Shown in pieces: positions 19,901 through 27,161 of a stretch of DNA of 64,000 bases. A program made the translations under genes and the position numbers. The DNA comes from DSWT01 sp035420085 (GTDB lineage: Bacteria > Chloroflexota > Anaerolineae > B4-G1 > SLSP01). Under the pieces are notes generated by a model that saw nothing but the letters and a program-made list of their open reading frames with translations, was not told the origin of the DNA and searched no databases. Location of the stretch: positions 1-64,000 of the forward strand of contig DAOLUH010000021.1 in assembly GCA_035420085.1 (NCBI GenBank), given 5' to 3'. The first letter of the stretch is position 1; each line of letters opens with the position of its first letter.

Positions 19901-20444
19901 CTACCTGCCGCTCGTGATACGGAAATACGCCACCGGCCCGGACCTCATCGTGGATAACGTCGCGCTGTCGGCAGACAAAGGGATCGTCATCACCATCAAG
20001 AACCAGGGACAAACTCCTGTGACGACAGCGCTGGGGTTCTGGGTGGATTTGTATATCAATCCCTCACCAGCGCCCACCCACGTGAACCAGACCTGGGATC
20101 CGATTGCGCCTTACGGCGCGGCCTGGGGAGTAGATCGTGAAGCTTTGCCCATCAATCCCGGCCAGTCACGCGAGCTGTTCCTGTACGACATCTACTATAA
20201 AACCAATTACAGCCGTCTGCCGGTGGCGCTCCGGGCTGGCGATATTCTTTACGTGCAGGTGGATTCGTTCAACGCGGCGACGACTTACGGCGCGATTCTG
20301 GAAAACCATGAGATGTCTGGACAACCCTACAACAACATCGTGCGTCTGACTGTGGACAATTACTATCCACTCAATCCGATCACGATGCTGTCCAATCATC
20401 CACTGGAGACCCCGGAATCTTACCGCCTGCCGGAGAGACGATAA
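13983..20444 (+). CDS. Secreted beta-helix / DUF11-repeat surface protein
   Basis: 2153 residues. N-terminal signal peptide (about 15-43, ending AKA), a parallel beta-helix-like region with NNRI/NNRF-type turns (about 50-480), then eleven DUF11-type repeats of about 120 residues, each opening like PDLVVSKDDG..PGATLTYTITVTNTG and containing DTLP and WP.F.L. After the repeats comes RWPTIYLPLVIRKY, then a CARDB-like terminal domain (PDLIVDNVALSADKG to the end). DUF11 repeats are surface-exposed stalks or adhesin modules. Repeats 2 and 5 are almost identical at DNA level (about 16110-16355 and 17259-17504). Start ATG has GGGGAGAG upstream. mutL begins 5 bases after the stop. Confidence 0.85.
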   Translation: MKVHTLMKERLSSPARRLAQVFLIAALGLALLWLTMQAQPAKADPSLIYVRTDGSNTLCNGEYDAPSTAAPNCAVRTVRQGIISVTVGGTVIVRPGIYQQTNTINKALTLLAGGAVTITAPAASTNSILLNVTANDVTIDGFFLIVNRPQAVAAVRAIDRNRLTVQNCTILDSGSGGTFANTYLTTNAVGIAVLSTNTAVAETIVITNNRISISSSTLGAATRGIWLRQVNGTVANNEVFGLAHDTLIQLAYGGTTTVTGNRFRGAGVEVSEAYTNTNPIVISDNLFVPTTASFAQSLLISHNYAPVAIHVINNTFAGHKVGIFSAASRGATIGNNEFFPAYGATVFTHTLVNTAYPISGAQSALGGANSITVTNNRFQSSTAAGLNGTAIEIKNDNSKGAVDFNPIVIGGTSSAMNTFDSKLARIVWLGANVTSTNPAINAYWNDWGNTTIDVIEAKLYHQPDDSNLAKINFYSMTVAAAPTTQWADNVASINVTATISGFFTPGSGSGISFTASSGTFSPVLAATNGAGQAASLLTSPIAGQTTITATGGVAVNHPVTATTVVTFTPTTNLTIRKSNATDSVVPGAVLTYTITVTNTGLHPADNVVITDTLPGYTTFDDASDGGSEAEPGIVVWPPFDLDGYDTSATRVVTVTLDSVFPAGVATIANTAIVSDDLDFYPDDNTAQDVDTVEATPDLEIGKSDGTAAVTPGATLTYQIVVTNSGAQAATGVRLTDYLPAHTTFVSASDGGSQSAPGVVTWPTFALNGGGASVLRTVTVAVVTPFPADTNLITNTASVADDGSNGPDPTPDNSTAEDVDAVSAAPDLVVSKDDRRTVVRPGETLAYLVTITNTGNQNAAAVFVTDTLPISVTFLAASDGGVESAPGVVTWPAFALAGNGGRATRLVIVSVNTPLLAGVDAITNTVSAATRNEVNLSDNTAWDVDSVDAAPDLALTKTDGGVTTQPGATLVYTLTYANLGNQEATGSLITETVPANATFNAAASSPGWTCTDATCTYALGILSAGAAGEALFAVDIVTPLPAGVTQLVNTASLADDGRNGADPNPANNSATVVTPIAATPDLVVSKSDGVDTVTPGATLTYQIVVTNSGAQAATGVRLTDYLPAHTTFVSASDGGSQSAPGVVTWPTFALNGGGASVLRTVTVAVVTPFPADTNLITNTVSVTDDGSNGPDPTPDNNTAEDVDAVSAAPDLLLTKDDGLTVVQPGSTLIYRLVVTNTGNQLSTGIVLTDTLPAYTTFALASDGGSVSAPGLVTWPAFALPGGASTTRLLVVTVATPLPAGVTALTNTATLRDQRGFAATALDSDAVDANPVLVLDKANAITATVPGATVVYTLTLTNNGNQAATGVVLSDTLPAEVAFVAASAGGVESTPGVVAWPTFALPGGGASAVRTLTVAVHPTLPAGRELLINTAAATDDRGFAAAAHHADTLIAAPDLALAKQDGGVAYPGATITYTLSYTNSGVQGATGVVIAETVPANAVFNANASSPGWTCLDGAPAGTLCTYPVGDLAAGSSGSVLFAVRIAAPLPSGVRQIVNTASIADDGSNGADTDPTNNTADSVTLVSTTIDLVITKDDGGAAAKPGATLVYTLTYDNTGDQVASGVLITETVPDYTTFNALTSSPGWTCAHGAPAGTVCTYTLGDVIDGGTLRFAVNVVLPFPINVTEITNHVSIGDDGANGADANPSDNFATTVTPIITRPDLIASKSDGVSAVLPEQELIYTITVVNKGTQNATTVRITDTLPVDVIFVSASDGGAETIPGIVTWPSVAQVALDETITRTLTVVVNGALPAGVTHITNTVDVGDDGTHGPDLHPEDNRAVDVNAVGAMPDLVLDKTVNVATIYPNGLLVYTIHVENTGSQGATGVGIVDTLPANTQFVSASDDGAQSTPGVVTWPPFALSVGEQAVRTLTVQVNAGVPENMVLTNSASVSDDGANGIDPTPDNNADSVSSSVRWPTIYLPLVIRKYATGPDLIVDNVALSADKGIVITIKNQGQTPVTTALGFWVDLYINPSPAPTHVNQTWDPIAPYGAAWGVDREALPINPGQSRELFLYDIYYKTNYSRLPVALRAGDILYVQVDSFNAATTYGAILENHEMSGQPYNNIVRLTVDNYYPLNPITMLSNHPLETPESYRLPERR
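16110..16355 (+). repeat. Intragenic near-identical repeat, copy A
   Basis: About 245 bases encoding most of DUF11 repeat 2; they differ at only a handful of positions from 17259-17504, while the other DUF11 repeats are strongly diverged. The offset is 1149 bp, or 383 codons. Confidence 0.85.
17259..17504 (+). repeat. Intragenic near-identical repeat, copy B
   Basis: Partner of 16110-16355, encoding most of DUF11 repeat 5. The near identity suggests recent duplication or gene conversion within the gene. Confidence 0.85.
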
Positions 20445-20449
20445 GGCGT

Positions 20450-22255
20450 ATGGCGATCCGGCTCTTGTCTGAAGATGTCGCCGCCCGCATCGCCGCGGGT
20501 GAGGTCGTCGAGCGCCCGGCCTCCGTCGTCAAGGAATTGGTCGAAAATAGCCTGGATGCGGGCGCGGCGCGTGTGGAGGTGGAGACGCGCAGCGGTGGGC
20601 GTGATGCAATCCGTGTCTATGACGACGGAACGGGTATCCCCGCCGCTGAGATCGAACTGGCGTTCCGCCGCCACGCGACGAGTAAGTTGGAGACCGCAGA
20701 CGATCTGGAACACATCGCCACGCTAGGGTTTCGCGGTGAGGCGCTCGCCAGCATCGCCTCCGTGAGCCGCGTGACCTGCACCACCCGGCATACCGACGAA
20801 ACGGTCGGCGCGCGCGTGCGTATCGAAGGCGGCAGTATCGTTGCGCGGGCTGCTGTGGGACGCCCGCGCGGCACCGATCTGCTCATCGAGGATTTGTTCT
20901 ACAACGTACCCGCGCGGCGCAAATTCCTCCAATCCGAACGCACCGAGCGCAGCCACATTGACGCTTTCATCACCCGCTATGCGATTGCCTATCCGCACAT
21001 CGCTTTCTCTGTGCGCCACGACGGACGAGAGGTTCTGTCCACTTCCGGCAACGGCCATGTGCTGGAAGCTCTGCTCAGTGTGTACGGGATGGACCTGGGC
21101 ACCAGCTTGCTGGCGATCCCGGCCACACTCACCGACGCGCAGACCATCCGCGTGAGCGGGTTTGTCGGCCCTACGAGCGTCCACCGGGCCAATCGCGGCT
21201 ACCTGACACTCTTCGTCAACGGGCGTTGGGTGCAGGATTTGCGGCTGACCTACGCCATCATCCAGGCGTACCACACGCTGCTGCCGGTCAAACGCTTTCC
21301 CGTCGCCTTTGTCAGCGTGACCTTGCCCGCCGAGGATGTGGATGTGAACGTCCATCCCGCCAAGACAGAGGTGCGCTTCCGCGACGGCGACGCCGTGTTC
21401 CGCGCCGTGCAACGCGCCGTCCGCGCCACGGTGATGGACGAGTCGCCAGCAGCGACCGCCTGGCAGGTTCCGGCGCTGGAACCGGTTGAGGAGGAAGCTT
21501 CCACGCCGGCGGAAGCAACCACACGCGCGCGTCTGGCCGCCTTAAGCCCGACAACGCGACAAATCGCGCTGCCCCAACCCACCGCCCGCCGCGAAATTCT
21601 ATCGCCGCCGACATTCATCTCCGGGGCGCCACTTTCGCCGCCGGACGTATCGCCGAGACCGGTGGGGGCGGCATCCACATTGCCACCATTGCGCGTCATC
21701 GGGCAGGTTTCCACGATGTTTATCATCACCGAGGGGCCTGATGGCATCTATCTGATTGATCAGCACGCTGCCCACGAACGCATCCTCTACGAGCGCATGG
21801 TATCCGAGTGGATGCAGGGCAAAATCGCAGCGCAACCGCTGCTGGAGCCGGAGACCGTGTCGCTGCCCATCGCCGAAGCCGCCGATCTCGAAGCGTTGCT
21901 GCCCGCCTTGCACGCGCTAGGGTTAGCGGTTGAATCGTTCGGGCCGGGCACATTCCTGGTGCGCGCGTTGCCCACGTTGCTCCTTCATCTGCCACCCGGC
22001 GACCTGCTGGCTGACATCGCAGCCAGCGCCGACGAGCCATCCCCCATTCACACCGCGCTGGAAGAGATGCTGATACGGCGCATCTGCAAGCGCGCCGCGG
22101 TCAAGGCCGGGCAGGTCCTCTCGCGCGAGGAGATGGAGCGCCTGGTGCGTGATCTGGAACAAACCGCCAATCCCCGCACCTGTCCTCATGGCCGGCCAAC
22201 CATTGTGCAAATTTCGGTGGAACAGTTGATCAGGCAGTTCGGACGGAGCGGTTAA
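20450..22255 (+). CDS. mutL: DNA mismatch repair protein MutL
   Basis: 601 residues. N-terminal GHKL ATPase with ENSLDAGA (E32, N33), DDGTGI (58-63) and GFRGEAL (93-99); transducer domain to about 330; a variable Pro/Thr-rich linker; C-terminal dimerisation domain from about 410. The C-domain has the endonuclease signature DQHAAHERILYE (D437 on) and CPHGRP, so this is a nicking MutL like that of most bacteria without MutH. It couples MutS mismatch recognition to strand incision; mutS is not in the window. The gene starts 5 bases after the DUF11 gene, so it may be read from that transcript. Confidence 0.95.
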   Translation: MAIRLLSEDVAARIAAGEVVERPASVVKELVENSLDAGAARVEVETRSGGRDAIRVYDDGTGIPAAEIELAFRRHATSKLETADDLEHIATLGFRGEALASIASVSRVTCTTRHTDETVGARVRIEGGSIVARAAVGRPRGTDLLIEDLFYNVPARRKFLQSERTERSHIDAFITRYAIAYPHIAFSVRHDGREVLSTSGNGHVLEALLSVYGMDLGTSLLAIPATLTDAQTIRVSGFVGPTSVHRANRGYLTLFVNGRWVQDLRLTYAIIQAYHTLLPVKRFPVAFVSVTLPAEDVDVNVHPAKTEVRFRDGDAVFRAVQRAVRATVMDESPAATAWQVPALEPVEEEASTPAEATTRARLAALSPTTRQIALPQPTARREILSPPTFISGAPLSPPDVSPRPVGAASTLPPLRVIGQVSTMFIITEGPDGIYLIDQHAAHERILYERMVSEWMQGKIAAQPLLEPETVSLPIAEAADLEALLPALHALGLAVESFGPGTFLVRALPTLLLHLPPGDLLADIAASADEPSPIHTALEEMLIRRICKRAAVKAGQVLSREEMERLVRDLEQTANPRTCPHGRPTIVQISVEQLIRQFGRSG

Positions 22256-22257
22256 TC

Positions 22258-22285
22258 TTGTAAGTTTTCAGGGAGAAGCTATAAT
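22258..22285 (+). promoter_or_regulatory. Sigma70-type promoter
   Basis: TTGTAA (22258-22263), 16-bp spacer, TATAAT (22280-22285). It lies directly after mutL and about 40 bases before the start of the ImmA-like gene, so that gene probably has its own transcript. Confidence 0.65.
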
Positions 22286-22326
22286 AAGCTTTGCACAAGA
22301 CCTAGCACGCGGTGGAGGGAATTACG

Positions 22327-22770
22327 GTGGCGCTATCAACCAACGACCAACAACGTATCGAAGAGCTGACAATCAAATTGGTGGAGCATTACAACTTCAA
22401 ACGCCCTCCCATCCCAGTGGAGAAGATTCTTTCTGATCCGCCGGAAGGGTTGAGCAGCGTGGATATCAGCGACCTATCGCTCGTTTTTGGGATCGGCGAA
22501 CACCGTTACGAATACCGGATGGCGATGGCGCGTTTGTTGTACCGCGAGATCTGCCGCGCCAGCGCCGATTGGGAACAAGATTATCCTTACAGCAACGATG
22601 CCGCCAGATACTTCGCCGCGAGTTTGCTCATCCCAGCACAGTGGGTCGCTAAGGCCGCGTGGCGTCCCCTGGTCACCCTCCAACAACTGAGCGAGGACTT
22701 TCAAGTGCCGGATTACGCTATGTCCAGCCGGCTGGTGCAACTGGGGAAGCACGTCAAGGGAATGTCGTAG
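22327..22770 (+). CDS. ImmA/IrrE-like protein lacking the HEXXH motif
   Basis: 147 residues from the GTG at 22327, chosen because GGAGGG (22314-22319) is correctly spaced; a GTG at 22312 would leave no Shine-Dalgarno. The layout resembles ImmA/IrrE (M78) domains: YNFKRPPIPVEKIL early, DAARYFAASLLIPAQWV and LVTLQQLSEDFQVPDYAMSSRL late. Where the family has HExxH, this protein has RMAMARLLYREI, so zinc-peptidase activity is not expected. A regulatory or degenerate role is inferred. It stands alone behind its own promoter. Confidence 0.6.
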   Translation: MALSTNDQQRIEELTIKLVEHYNFKRPPIPVEKILSDPPEGLSSVDISDLSLVFGIGEHRYEYRMAMARLLYREICRASADWEQDYPYSNDAARYFAASLLIPAQWVAKAAWRPLVTLQQLSEDFQVPDYAMSSRLVQLGKHVKGMS

Positions 22771-22777
22771 CGAGCAA

Positions 22778-22999
22778 CTAACGCAAGATAAAATGGAGAC
22801 AGAGGAACGCCGTCACTGCCGGTATGGCGATAGCGGCGATCAGAATGAGCAACGTAAATAGACTGTAGTTGAAAAAATCGGCCCATGTGAAGCCGGTTTT
22901 TTCGTCCATCACACGCGGTTGAACCCGCGCCCCGCAGGCCGGACAGCGTACCGTTCCGTCGGCAACCATATTGCCACATTTTGGACAAGACTCCGGCAT
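22778..22999 (-). CDS. Zinc-ribbon membrane protein
   Basis: 73 residues from the ATG at 22999. An N-terminal zinc ribbon has CPKC followed after about 13 residues by CPAC, then a basic linker and one or two hydrophobic helices (SLFTLLILIAAIAIPAVTAFL). The start lies one base after the stop of the C39-like protease gene, so the genes are translationally coupled. Function unknown; such proteins are common small membrane-anchored zinc ribbons. Confidence 0.7.
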   Translation of the reverse strand: MPESCPKCGNMVADGTVRCPACGARVQPRVMDEKTGFTWADFFNYSLFTLLILIAAIAIPAVTAFLCLHFILR

Positions 23000-23000
23000 T

Positions 23001-23537
23001 TCAAGGCCCCCACACTTCGATGATCTGCCGCCCCATCCACGTCCACTGGCGACGGAATTCTTCAAGCGTCTGCCAGGTCATCCCTGTAGCATTGGATGTC
23101 GCCGGATCAACAAATCCTAGCTCACGTTCGGGTTCCCAGGTGGTAAGGATTTTGTAGTGCGACCACCCTTCCCATTTTCGATTCACAAAACGAAGCGGCT
23201 CCCCCAGAATGACGATGGTGATCAGGTTGCGGCGCACGTTATCGAAAAGCCGGGGCAGACGCGCGCCAACACGCCAGCGCGCGCGCAATCCCAAACGGCG
23301 GAATGTCCCCACGACGCCCCAGGGGAACAGCACCCAACCGGGGATACGATCCGGCAGGCCGCGCCGACTCAATTCGCTTGCCAGCGCAGCCGCGTTCACC
23401 AGCGGGATGTTGTACAGACTATTGCTGGCGATGGCGATGCAATACGCGCCACAGTCGTTCGTGTCGCCCTGGTAAGCGTGGAATCGCTCCAGTGGATACG
23501 ATACCTTAATCGCATATTCCGGCGCTATCTCTTTCAT
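23001..23537 (-). CDS. C39/papain-like cysteine protease-fold protein
   Basis: 178 residues from the ATG at 23537, supported by GGAGGG upstream. The papain-like signature is QGDTNDCGAYCIAIASN (nucleophile Cys about 30), with a candidate catalytic His in GWSHYKIL and Asp in GFVDPATS. No signal peptide or export ATPase domain, so probably not a bacteriocin exporter peptidase; closer to stand-alone C39_2-type proteins. It overlaps the end of the O-antigen ligase gene by 32 bases, placing it in the polysaccharide operon. Processing of an exported polymer or protein is speculative. Confidence 0.65.
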   Translation of the reverse strand: MKEIAPEYAIKVSYPLERFHAYQGDTNDCGAYCIAIASNSLYNIPLVNAAALASELSRRGLPDRIPGWVLFPWGVVGTFRRLGLRARWRVGARLPRLFDNVRRNLITIVILGEPLRFVNRKWEGWSHYKILTTWEPERELGFVDPATSNATGMTWQTLEEFRRQWTWMGRQIIEVWGP

Positions 23538-25068
23538 ACTTCCCTCCTGCTCTCCCGATCCCTTGCTCCACAACCCATGCGCTCAGGGCTAACAGCACCC
23601 CCAGGTGCAGATGCACATTGTTCACGAGAATGTTGTCCACAAGATCGTGGACGGCAAAGTGCATCCATGCGCCGATCAGCCCCACCGCTATGCCGCGCGC
23701 CATCCCCCGCACGCGACGCAACGCGCGCCACAGACGCACAAACACGCTGCCAAGCCATACCAGATAAGCGCCCAATCCCAAAATCCCCGTCTCAGCCAGA
23801 AGATTGAGGTAGTAGTTGTGCGCATGTCCCAGGGCGAAGGGCCAATTGATAAGCCGGTAGGCAGGATAGGCCGGTTCATAGCAGCCGAAGCCCACGCCGA
23901 GCCAGAAACGCTCGCGCCACATCGCCAGCGCCGCCTGCCAGTGCGCCATACGTTCGAGGACGGCGTAGTTCGCGTCGTTGATGCCCACGCCGCGCGCATC
24001 CGCAAAGCGCGTGTATTCCAGGAAGCCGGTCAAGCGCACGGCAATCGAAGACGGCAGCAAATCGGCTGCGTAAAGGCCAAGTCCACCGACGATCACCACA
24101 GCTACCAACGTCACGCCCCACACGCTGCGGCGCGGCAATAAAGCAACGATAGCCAGCAACGCCGCCCCGAACCCCATCCACCCCCCCCGCGACCACGAGG
24201 CCAGCAGGCCAGAGACGACAGCGACCAGGGCAAATAAAAGCAGGCCAAATTTGTAAGGCGTAAAACGTAAAGCATAAAACGTAGAGCGTAAAACGTGATT
24301 CATGATTCGTGATTCATGATTCATGATTCGGGTTAGCCAGTCCCACACGAGCGAGAGGACAATGCCCGCCAGGAGCGCGCCGACGAGACCGAGGAAGCCG
24401 GCGTAGGGATTGGGTTGTTCGAAGGTGCCGTAGGCGCGAAAGAAACGCGCGTTGATGGCGAAATGTTCTGGCAGGTTTTCGCTGAGACCGAACTGCCATA
24501 GGCCGACGAGCGCCTGGAACACTGCGACGCCGGCCAGCAACGCCAGCACCAGGATCACGCGCCGGCGTCCATCCGTCCCCACCAACCGGTCGTAGACCAG
24601 CAGGAACATCACCACAATCTGCCCCCACTTGCCCCATTCCAACAGGCCCGTCCATGCGTCGGCAGGCTGCCAGAGCGAGAGCAACGCCACACCCATAAAG
24701 CCGAGCAGCGGCAGGAGCAACGGCGGCAACGGGATGTGGAGGTCGCGGCGCAGCAAGCCGCGGGTGATCCAAACGCCTACCGTCAACAGAAAGACGATTT
24801 GGCCGATGAGCGGCGGAATCTGCGGCAGCTCCATGCGCAGCCACGCCTGCAGCGGCCCCAGGAAGAGCGCCGCGCCAACGCCAACGAGCGGTTCCCACAC
24901 GCTTCCCACGAGGACGAAAACCAGCGTCGTCAGTAACAAGCCGTCCCACAGCGAGAGTTGCGTGAGAAGCATACCCCACACCGCGCCAACCAACGCCAGC
25001 GCCACCGGGAACATCCACGCGGGCGCAGTAGCACGCCGCAGCCGTCCTAACCCGGATATTCCGTCCAC
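23506..25068 (-). CDS. O-antigen ligase / Wzy-like membrane protein
   Basis: 520 residues, about eleven to twelve helices, with the large periplasmic loop and motifs of the O-antigen ligase/polymerase family (GTFEQPNPYAGFLG, ASWSRGGWMGF, and LGHAHNYYLNLLAETGILGL with the conserved His). It polymerises or transfers exported glycan units. A stretch at about residues 246-272 (RIMNHESRIMNH, ALRFTPYKF) is encoded by heptamer repeats and is probably a non-conserved cytoplasmic loop expansion. The 5' end overlaps the NUDIX gene by 22 bases if the start at 25068 is used; an ATG at 25014 is the alternative. Confidence 0.8.
   Translation of the reverse strand: MDGISGLGRLRRATAPAWMFPVALALVGAVWGMLLTQLSLWDGLLLTTLVFVLVGSVWEPLVGVGAALFLGPLQAWLRMELPQIPPLIGQIVFLLTVGVWITRGLLRRDLHIPLPPLLLPLLGFMGVALLSLWQPADAWTGLLEWGKWGQIVVMFLLVYDRLVGTDGRRRVILVLALLAGVAVFQALVGLWQFGLSENLPEHFAINARFFRAYGTFEQPNPYAGFLGLVGALLAGIVLSLVWDWLTRIMNHESRIMNHVLRSTFYALRFTPYKFGLLLFALVAVVSGLLASWSRGGWMGFGAALLAIVALLPRRSVWGVTLVAVVIVGGLGLYAADLLPSSIAVRLTGFLEYTRFADARGVGINDANYAVLERMAHWQAALAMWRERFWLGVGFGCYEPAYPAYRLINWPFALGHAHNYYLNLLAETGILGLGAYLVWLGSVFVRLWRALRRVRGMARGIAVGLIGAWMHFAVHDLVDNILVNNVHLHLGVLLALSAWVVEQGIGRAGGKYERDSAGICD
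24259..24332. repeat. Two consecutive heptamer arrays inside a CDS
   Basis: CGTAAAA-type units (five, 24259-24293) followed after four bases by ATTCATG-type units (five, 24298-24332). The same kinds of unit are found between genes elsewhere (35295, 61283), but here they are translated in frame within the O-antigen ligase-like gene. Confidence 0.9.
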
Positions 25069-25517
25069 GTCACCAACTTCAACGCCTCATTGTAGACAAA
25101 CTTTGCCTGGAAGACGCCTTCATCCATCTGCAGCACGCGCGGCGCGAAGATCATATCGGCCTGCGGGATCGGCAGATCGTTCAGATACGTTGATACCGGC
25201 ATCCAGACAAAATCACCTTCGCGCAGGTCGGGTTGCACGACGCCGGAAAAGGTGCGGGTGGTGTAGATGAACAGCATCCAGTTCCAATCCGGCAGCGGAG
25301 AGACTTCCGTGCAGAATCCGCGCAGACGCAAATCACCCACGACCAGGCTGGTCTCTTCCAACATCTCGCGGCGCGCGGTCTCGTGCGGAGACTCGCCGAC
25401 TTCAACCTTGCCGCCTGGCGCGATCCACAGCCCCAGGTTCGGCTCCTTGTTGCGGCGCATCACGAGCACTTCGTCGCCGCGCTGCACGTAGACCAACACA
25501 CTGAGCACGTAGCGCAT
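25047..25517 (-). CDS. NUDIX hydrolase
   Basis: 156 residues. Nudix box GKVEVGESPHETARREMLEE (from about residue 37) has the GX5E and REUXEE core; the following residues are TS rather than the usual xG. Members hydrolyse nucleoside diphosphates linked to another group (8-oxo-dGTP, NDP-sugars and others). The ATG at 25517 shares its A with the TGA of the epimerase gene (TGATG), showing translational coupling; an adjacent GTG is the only upstream alternative. In this operon an NDP-sugar or housecleaning role is plausible but not proven. Confidence 0.85.
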   Translation of the reverse strand: MRYVLSVLVYVQRGDEVLVMRRNKEPNLGLWIAPGGKVEVGESPHETARREMLEETSLVVGDLRLRGFCTEVSPLPDWNWMLFIYTTRTFSGVVQPDLREGDFVWMPVSTYLNDLPIPQADMIFAPRVLQMDEGVFQAKFVYNEALKLVTWTEYPG

Positions 25518-26467
25518 CACGCCAGGCCCAACTTCACGCGGAAGTAATCCGCCGTCTTACGCAACCCCTCCTGCACCGGGACGCGCGGCTCCCATCCCAA
25601 TGCGGCTTTCGCTTTGCTGATGTCGGGGCAACGCTGTTTGGGGTCATCCGCCGTTCGTTCATCGGTGGGATGGACAAAGATAATCTCAGACGCGCTGCCG
25701 GTCACGTCGAGCGTCAGCCGGGCAAATTCGAGGATCGTCAACTCAACGGGATTGCCGAGATTCACCGGCCCCTCAACGTCGGTCGCCATCAGGCGCACGA
25801 TGCCTTCCACCAGATCATCCACATAGCCGAACGAGCGCGTGCGCGAGCCGTCGCCGTAGACCGTCAGCGGTTCGCCGCGCAACGCCTGGCAGATGAAGTT
25901 CGGCACTACGCGCCCGTCGTCGGCGCGCATCCGCGGCCCGTAGGTATTGAAGATGCGCACAATGCGTGTGTCCACGTGATGGTAGCGGTGATAGGCCATC
26001 GTCAACGCCTCAGCGAAGCGCTTGCTCTCATCGTAGACGCCGCGCGGCCCCACCGGATTAACGTTGCCCCAATAGGTCTCGTCCTGTGGATGCACCAGCG
26101 GATCGCCATAAACTTCGGAAGTGGAGGCCAGCAGGAATTTTGCCTGCTTGGCTAACGCCAATCCCAACGTGTTGTGCGTGCCGAGCGCCCCCACTTTGAG
26201 CGTTTGAATGGGGAAATTCAAGTAGTCCACCGGACTGGGCAGCGAAGCGAGGTGCAGCACCATATCCAGCGGCCCGGCGACGTAAATGTACTGCGTTACG
26301 TTATGCTTGATGAACGAGAAACGCGGATGCCCCGCCAGATGCGCGATGTTATCCGTACTTCCCGTGCTCAAGTTATCCATCGCAATGACCTCGTGACCCT
26401 CCGCCAGATACCGGTCGCACAAATGCGATCCAATGAACCCCGCCCCGCCAGTAATCAGAATACGCAT
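25517..26467 (-). CDS. NAD-dependent epimerase/dehydratase (UDP-glucuronate decarboxylase-like)
   Basis: 316 residues from the ATG at 26467, supported by AAGGGGG upstream. Extended SDR: Rossmann motif TGGAGFIGSHLCDRYL (7-22), active-site Ser/Thr in LLASTSEVYGDP, YxxxK in YDESKRFAEAL, then RIFNTYGPRM and FGYVDDLVEGI. The STSEVYGDP plus GPRMRADDGRVV pattern is closest to UXS-type UDP-glucuronate decarboxylases (UDP-xylose formation) or dTDP-glucose dehydratase relatives. First gene of the leftward envelope operon. Substrate is inferred by family resemblance only. Confidence 0.8.
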   Translation of the reverse strand: MRILITGGAGFIGSHLCDRYLAEGHEVIAMDNLSTGSTDNIAHLAGHPRFSFIKHNVTQYIYVAGPLDMVLHLASLPSPVDYLNFPIQTLKVGALGTHNTLGLALAKQAKFLLASTSEVYGDPLVHPQDETYWGNVNPVGPRGVYDESKRFAEALTMAYHRYHHVDTRIVRIFNTYGPRMRADDGRVVPNFICQALRGEPLTVYGDGSRTRSFGYVDDLVEGIVRLMATDVEGPVNLGNPVELTILEFARLTLDVTGSASEIIFVHPTDERTADDPKQRCPDISKAKAALGWEPRVPVQEGLRKTADYFRVKLGLA

Positions 26468-26495
26468 GTAGCCCCCTTCAAGAATGAGCGAATCA

Positions 26496-26523
26496 AGAGT
26501 CAAGAATCAAGAATCAAGAATCA
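26496..26523. repeat. Heptamer array (AGAATCA type)
   Basis: Four 7-bp units (AGAGTCA then AGAATCA three times) in the divergent region between the epimerase operon and the NTPase gene. Confidence 0.85.
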
Positions 26524-26549
26524 GCGTCGAGTACTCCCCTACTCCCCCC

Positions 26550-26578
26550 TTGCATCTTAACCTGTCTCGCATTATACT
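26550..26578 (+). promoter_or_regulatory. Sigma70-type promoter
   Basis: TTGCAT (26550-26555), 17-bp spacer, TATACT (26573-26578). It points to the THEP1-like gene, whose Shine-Dalgarno GGAGAG is at 26601. Confidence 0.6.
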
Positions 26579-26609
26579 CCAAGCCGTAAACAGGCCAATT
26601 GGAGAGAAT

Positions 26610-27149
26610 ATGGGAAAAACGTTGTTGCTGACCGGGCATCCCGGCATTGGAAAGACGACGATCATCCGCAACGTCGTCGCGCAGTTGGGAAATAAGGCGG
26701 GCGGGTTCTACACCGAGGAGATTGTCGGCCCTGGTGGGCGGAAGGGCTTTCGGCTGATCACACTGGATGGCAAGGAGACAACCATCGCCCATGTGGATCT
26801 GCGCGATCCCAAAGCGCCGCGCGTGGGACGTTACGGCGTGGATGTCACGGCGTTGGAACGGGTAGGCGTCGCTGCGCTGCAACGCGCCATCCAGGAGAAA
26901 AAGTTGGTGGTTGTGGACGAGATCGGGACCATGGAACTGTACTCGCGCGCTTTTTGCGATGCGGTGATGCTCGCAATTTTAGGACCCACACCCGTTCTGG
27001 GAACCATTATGAGCCACCCCCATCCCGAAAGCAACGTCTTCAAGGCGTTGGCGCAGGTGACGCTGTGGGAGGTCAACCGCACTACCCGCAACGATTTGCC
27101 CGGCAAGGTACTGACCTGGCTCAACAAACATGCCCTGCTGATTGGATAA
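26610..27149 (+). CDS. THEP1-type nucleoside-triphosphatase
   Basis: 179 residues from the ATG at 26610, chosen for the GGAGAG ahead of it; the longer frame to 26484 runs back through repeat DNA. P-loop GHPGIGKTT (about 8-16) and Walker B VVVDEIGTMELYS, followed by GTIMSHPHP. This is the THEP1/NTPase_1 family, slow NTP phosphatases of unclear physiological role. The AI-2E-family transporter gene begins 12 bases after its stop, so the two form an operon. Confidence 0.85.
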   Translation: MGKTLLLTGHPGIGKTTIIRNVVAQLGNKAGGFYTEEIVGPGGRKGFRLITLDGKETTIAHVDLRDPKAPRVGRYGVDVTALERVGVAALQRAIQEKKLVVVDEIGTMELYSRAFCDAVMLAILGPTPVLGTIMSHPHPESNVFKALAQVTLWEVNRTTRNDLPGKVLTWLNKHALLIG

Positions 27150-27161
27150 GGAGAATCAAAT

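Noticed and set aside
25517..26467. Firm assignment as UDP-xylose synthase
   Set aside because: Motifs fit several extended-SDR sugar enzymes; without alignment the substrate cannot be fixed.
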